A DNA stretch of 64,000 bases from contig NZ_JASBQE010000049.1 of NCBI RefSeq assembly GCF_029960785.1, positions 1 to 64,000 of the forward strand, given 5' to 3'. The notes below the pieces were generated by a model. That model made no database searches and had not been told where the DNA came from. It saw only the letters and a program-made list of their open reading frames with translations. Every line of letters starts with the position of its first letter. Within the stretch, counting starts at the first letter, position 1. The position numbers and the translations under genes are program-made. Shown here piece after piece: positions 61,507 to 64,000 of this stretch. This DNA comes from Polyangium sp. 15x6 (GTDB lineage Bacteria; Myxococcota_A; Polyangia; Polyangiales; Polyangiaceae).

Positions 61507-63291
61507 CTATCGCACGACGATCCAGAGCAGGATGAGCAGGAGCGCGACGAGGCCGCTCGCGCTGCCCACCGCAATGGCGAGCTGTGTGCGCGGCGGGGCG
61601 TTTTGCCAGAAGTTCGCGAGCGCCGCGAGGCCGCCGCCGCCCGCGGGCGGAGGCGCCTGCGTGGGCTGACCGGGCCGCGCCATCCACGCGGGAGGCATGC
61701 CGGGGCCCATCGGCAAGGGGCCCGTCGTGCCCGGGATGTTCACGGCCGGCAGGTTGCTCTGCGAGGTCATGAGCTGGCCCGGCATCGGCGGCGGGCGGAA
61801 CATGCCCGGCGGCATCCCAGGCTGGCCCATCATGCCGGGAGGCGGCGCCGGGGGCGCCCCGAAGCCGCCCGGGTTTGGAGGGCCAAACTGACCCGGCAGG
61901 TTCTGCAGCTCGGGGAACTGGCTCGTGTCGAGCGGCGTCGTCTTCGTGTACTTGTTGCCCGGGCCGAACATGCCCTGCGCGGCCGCGAGGTCTTCCGGTT
62001 TGACCGGCGCGGTCGGCGGATCGTCGAGGTTTGCCGACGGAATCGCGTACTGGTGCTGCCCGCGGCTCGGCTCGAGCATGCGCGTCTTCTCGCTGTCGGG
62101 CGCGCGCTCGGGCAGCTCGGGTTTGACGTAGAACGTCGTGGGCGTGTCGCGCCGTTCGCCGGGAGCGTCGTCGTCGGGCGCGTGGCCCGGGCTCGACGGC
62201 AAGGACGGCGTGAGCTCGTCGATCGGCGGCAGCACGTGGCCTTCGGGAAGCGGGAACGCTTGCGTCGCCTCGCTGTTGTGGATCGGTCGAACGCCCGAGG
62301 GCGTCGGCGCGCCCTGGAAAGGACCCGCATGCGAGGGCCGCGGCGGCTCGGGCGCGGCGGGTCGCTGTGGCTCGTTCATCCACGCGGAGAGGGAACGATC
62401 GCCGAAGGGCGCGAGCTCGCGGCAGAGCTCGAGCACGCTGCCTTGCCGATCGTCGCGATCCGGCGCGAGCGCGCGCATGATCGCCTTGCACACGGGCTGC
62501 GGCAGGTCGGGACGGAGGCGCGCGATGTCCGTCGGCGGGCCCGAGCAGAGCGCGAAGACGAGGTCGCCGATGGTGTCCGCGTCGTACGGCTTGCGGCCGG
62601 TCAAGCACTCGTAGAGCACGACGCCGAGCGAGTAGAGATCGCTGCGCCCGTCGACGCCCGAGGGGTTCCGGAGCTGCTCGAGGCTCATGTAGTACGGCGT
62701 GCCGACCGTGGAGCCGGTGCGCGTGAGCGAGCCGCCGGGGACGGGCGCGTCGCTCGCGATCTTGACGATGCCGAAGTCGAGGAGCTTGACGTCGTAGACG
62801 CCGGGGCTCGGGCCCGGGCCGAGGTGAATGTTGTCAGGCTTGAGATCGCGGTGGACGATGCCGTGCGTGTGTGCCTCGGCGAGGCACTCGCCGACCTGCA
62901 GCGCGACGTTCACCGTGAGCTCGAGCGGGAGCTGCCCTGCCTCGTGCAAGAGCTCGCGCAGGCTCTGGCCGGCGAGCAGCTCCATCACGAGGTACGGGCC
63001 CTCGGTCTGGCTCATGCCCATGTCGACGATCTTCACCGCGCGCGGGCTCTTCAAGAGGCTCGTCGCGCGCGCCTCCTGTTCGAGGCGCTGGTACGTCGTC
63101 GGATCGAGCAGGGACTTCAGGGCCAGGCGCTGGCCGGTGCGGACGTGCTCGACCTCGTGGACGAGGCCGTTGCCGCCGCCTCCGATGAGCCGGAGGACGC
63201 GGTAGCGACCGTCGACGATGGTACCGGGACGGAACGCGGGGACGTCGGCCTGTGCATCTGCCGGAGCTTGCTCGGGGCGAATGGGGGCCAT
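61507..63291 (-). CDS. Membrane-anchored Ser/Thr protein kinase
   Basis: 594 residues. The kinase domain spans about 28-295: Gly loop IGGGGNGLVHEVEHV, catalytic Lys in LALKSLL (about 58), HRDLKPDN (about 145), DFGIVK (about 171) and the activation-segment end GTPYYMSLEQL. All catalytic residues are present. A 270-residue linker rich in Pro, Gly and Met follows (PPAPPPGMMGQPGMPPGMF), then a single TM helix as the last 22 residues (LAIAVGSASGLVALLLILLWIVV). The kinase faces the cytoplasm with almost nothing outside, so it probably senses through the linker or partners. It is convergent with the TolC-like gene (6-base gap). Confidence 0.95.
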   Translation of the reverse strand: MAPIRPEQAPADAQADVPAFRPGTIVDGRYRVLRLIGGGGNGLVHEVEHVRTGQRLALKSLLDPTTYQRLEQEARATSLLKSPRAVKIVDMGMSQTEGPYLVMELLAGQSLRELLHEAGQLPLELTVNVALQVGECLAEAHTHGIVHRDLKPDNIHLGPGPSPGVYDVKLLDFGIVKIASDAPVPGGSLTRTGSTVGTPYYMSLEQLRNPSGVDGRSDLYSLGVVLYECLTGRKPYDADTIGDLVFALCSGPPTDIARLRPDLPQPVCKAIMRALAPDRDDRQGSVLELCRELAPFGDRSLSAWMNEPQRPAAPEPPRPSHAGPFQGAPTPSGVRPIHNSEATQAFPLPEGHVLPPIDELTPSLPSSPGHAPDDDAPGERRDTPTTFYVKPELPERAPDSEKTRMLEPSRGQHQYAIPSANLDDPPTAPVKPEDLAAAQGMFGPGNKYTKTTPLDTSQFPELQNLPGQFGPPNPGGFGAPPAPPPGMMGQPGMPPGMFRPPPMPGQLMTSQSNLPAVNIPGTTGPLPMGPGMPPAWMARPGQPTQAPPPAGGGGLAALANFWQNAPPRTQLAIAVGSASGLVALLLILLWIVVR

Positions 63292-63421
63292 GGGGATCGT
63301 GGTTCGGAGGCGAGTCTAGATCAGCTCGTCGCCGAGGGATACTTTCCAAGAGGGGGAGAAGCGACGCGGCGGCTTGGGTCCTTGAACACCCACGACCTTG
63401 GCACTACCGTGGCCGCTCACC

Positions 63422-64000
63422 ATGGCGACGAGCGAGGCTCTGGCAGCCGGAACGAAAGTCGAGACGGCAGGCTCCCGCTCCCGCGGGGACGTTGTCTTCT
63501 ACACGGTGCTCGCTCTCTGCGCCGCTGCGTTCCTGATCACGCTCCACGTGATCTTCTTCAAGGCGCCCGTCGAGTCGACGATGGGCATCGTCCAGAAGAT
63601 CTTCTACTTCCACGTGCCCATCGCGTACTCGATGTACGTCGGGGCCGCGGTGTGTTTCGTGGGTTCGGCGGGCTACCTCGCGCGCGGGACGCGCGGCTGG
63701 GACGCACTCGCGCGCGCGGGCGCGGAGTGCGCCGTGGCGATGGGCGTGCTCGTGCTCGTGACCGGAGCGCTCTGGGGCGCGAAGGCGTGGGGCGTGTACT
63801 GGACCTGGGATCCGCGGCTCACGACGGCGCTGCTCTCGGTGCTGATTTACGTGGCGTACGTGGTCCTGCGGGCGTTCGCGGGCGACGGGGACTCGGAGCG
63901 GAAGTTCGCGGCGGCGCTCGGGGTGCTCGGCGCGGCAAACCTGCCGATCATCCACTACTCGGTGCAGAAGTGGGGCGGCAACCACCCGAAGGTGATCACG
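63422..64000 (+). CDS. ccmC: Cytochrome c maturation haem exporter CcmC (3' end off window)
   Basis: 193 residues visible from ATG 63422, open at the window end. CcmC binds haem in the inner membrane and hands it to CcmE for attachment to c-type cytochromes. Seen are the first TM helix (FYTVLALCAAAFLITLHVIFF), IFYFHVPIAYSMYVGAAVCF with a haem-ligand His, and the tryptophan-rich haem motif WGAKAWGVYWTWDPRLT followed by IIHYSVQKW with the second His. It is probably the first gene of a ccm operon continuing to the right. Its product would serve cytochromes such as that at 2829-4634. Confidence 0.92.
   Translation, partial: MATSEALAAGTKVETAGSRSRGDVVFYTVLALCAAAFLITLHVIFFKAPVESTMGIVQKIFYFHVPIAYSMYVGAAVCFVGSAGYLARGTRGWDALARAGAECAVAMGVLVLVTGALWGAKAWGVYWTWDPRLTTALLSVLIYVAYVVLRAFAGDGDSERKFAAALGVLGAANLPIIHYSVQKWGGNHPKVIT

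Noticed and set aside
63399-63415. Sigma-54 promoter (TTGGCAC with GG-N10-GC spacing) before ccmC
   Set aside because: The -12 part is poor and the transcription start would fall inside the coding region only a few bases after the ATG.

Overview
The window is very GC-rich (about 70% by eye) and has strongly biased third codon positions, so most long ORFs are antisense shadows of real genes. Gene content points to a myxobacterium of the Polyangium/Sorangium type. It has many lipoproteins and outer-membrane barrels, repeated TolQ/TolR-type motors, a Ser/Thr kinase, Cys-rich myxobacterial lipoproteins, a C-terminal Cys-TM-Arg sorting tail, and an unusual tolerance for low-complexity and multi-domain proteins. 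This assignment is inferred from gene content only. About 43 protein genes are supported, two of them cut by the window ends. No rRNA, tRNA, IS element or CRISPR array was seen.

Layout. 1-5300 (mostly minus strand): a truncated Pro/Glu/Lys-rich single-pass membrane protein, a ribosomal protein S4 gene behind a Fur/Zur-like operator, a propeller plus di-heme cytochrome lipoprotein, and a small unknown protein. 5300-6006: non-coding, with five exact 43-bp tandem units whose junction hairpins co-vary. 6007-15584 (plus): a secreted lipoprotein, a TolC-family protein, a divergent membrane pyrophosphatase and a SWIM-SNF2 ATPase. 15644-21380: two divergent TolQ-TolR-TolR motor clusters. 21392-24665 (minus): an overlapping three-gene unit (HD phosphohydrolase, barrel protein, glycerate kinase). 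24949-34303 (plus): an XPB/Ssl2-like domain protein, two overlapping antiporter-like genes, a zinc-ribbon membrane protein and an active/inactive M16 peptidase pair. 34365-36436 (minus): two surface proteins. 36674-39950 (plus): an OmpA protein and a TMTC-like glycosyltransferase. 39955-44512 (minus): an ATP/ADP-translocase-HEAT-cNMP fusion and menB. 44709-52440: mixed envelope proteins, including a propeller-BRCT-pentapeptide protein. 52441-55835 (minus): a PEGA protein and two Cys-rich lipoprotein paralogues. 56158-61500 (plus): a tight AMIN-like / LptD-like / NtrC-type regulator / TolC-like unit. 61507-63291 (minus): a Ser/Thr kinase. 63422 to the end: the start of ccmC.

Common theme: most genes act in the cell envelope (export, motors, surface lipoproteins, proton-coupled transport). 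The strongest non-genic signals are two 290-bp mirror-arranged multi-hairpin elements (1720-2009 and 9429-9718), the co-varying 43-bp tandem repeats, and the metal-type operator in front of rpsD. The most unusual proteins are the pyrophosphatase with an altered catalytic loop, the propeller-BRCT-pentapeptide fusion and the nucleotide-translocase-HEAT-cNMP fusion.
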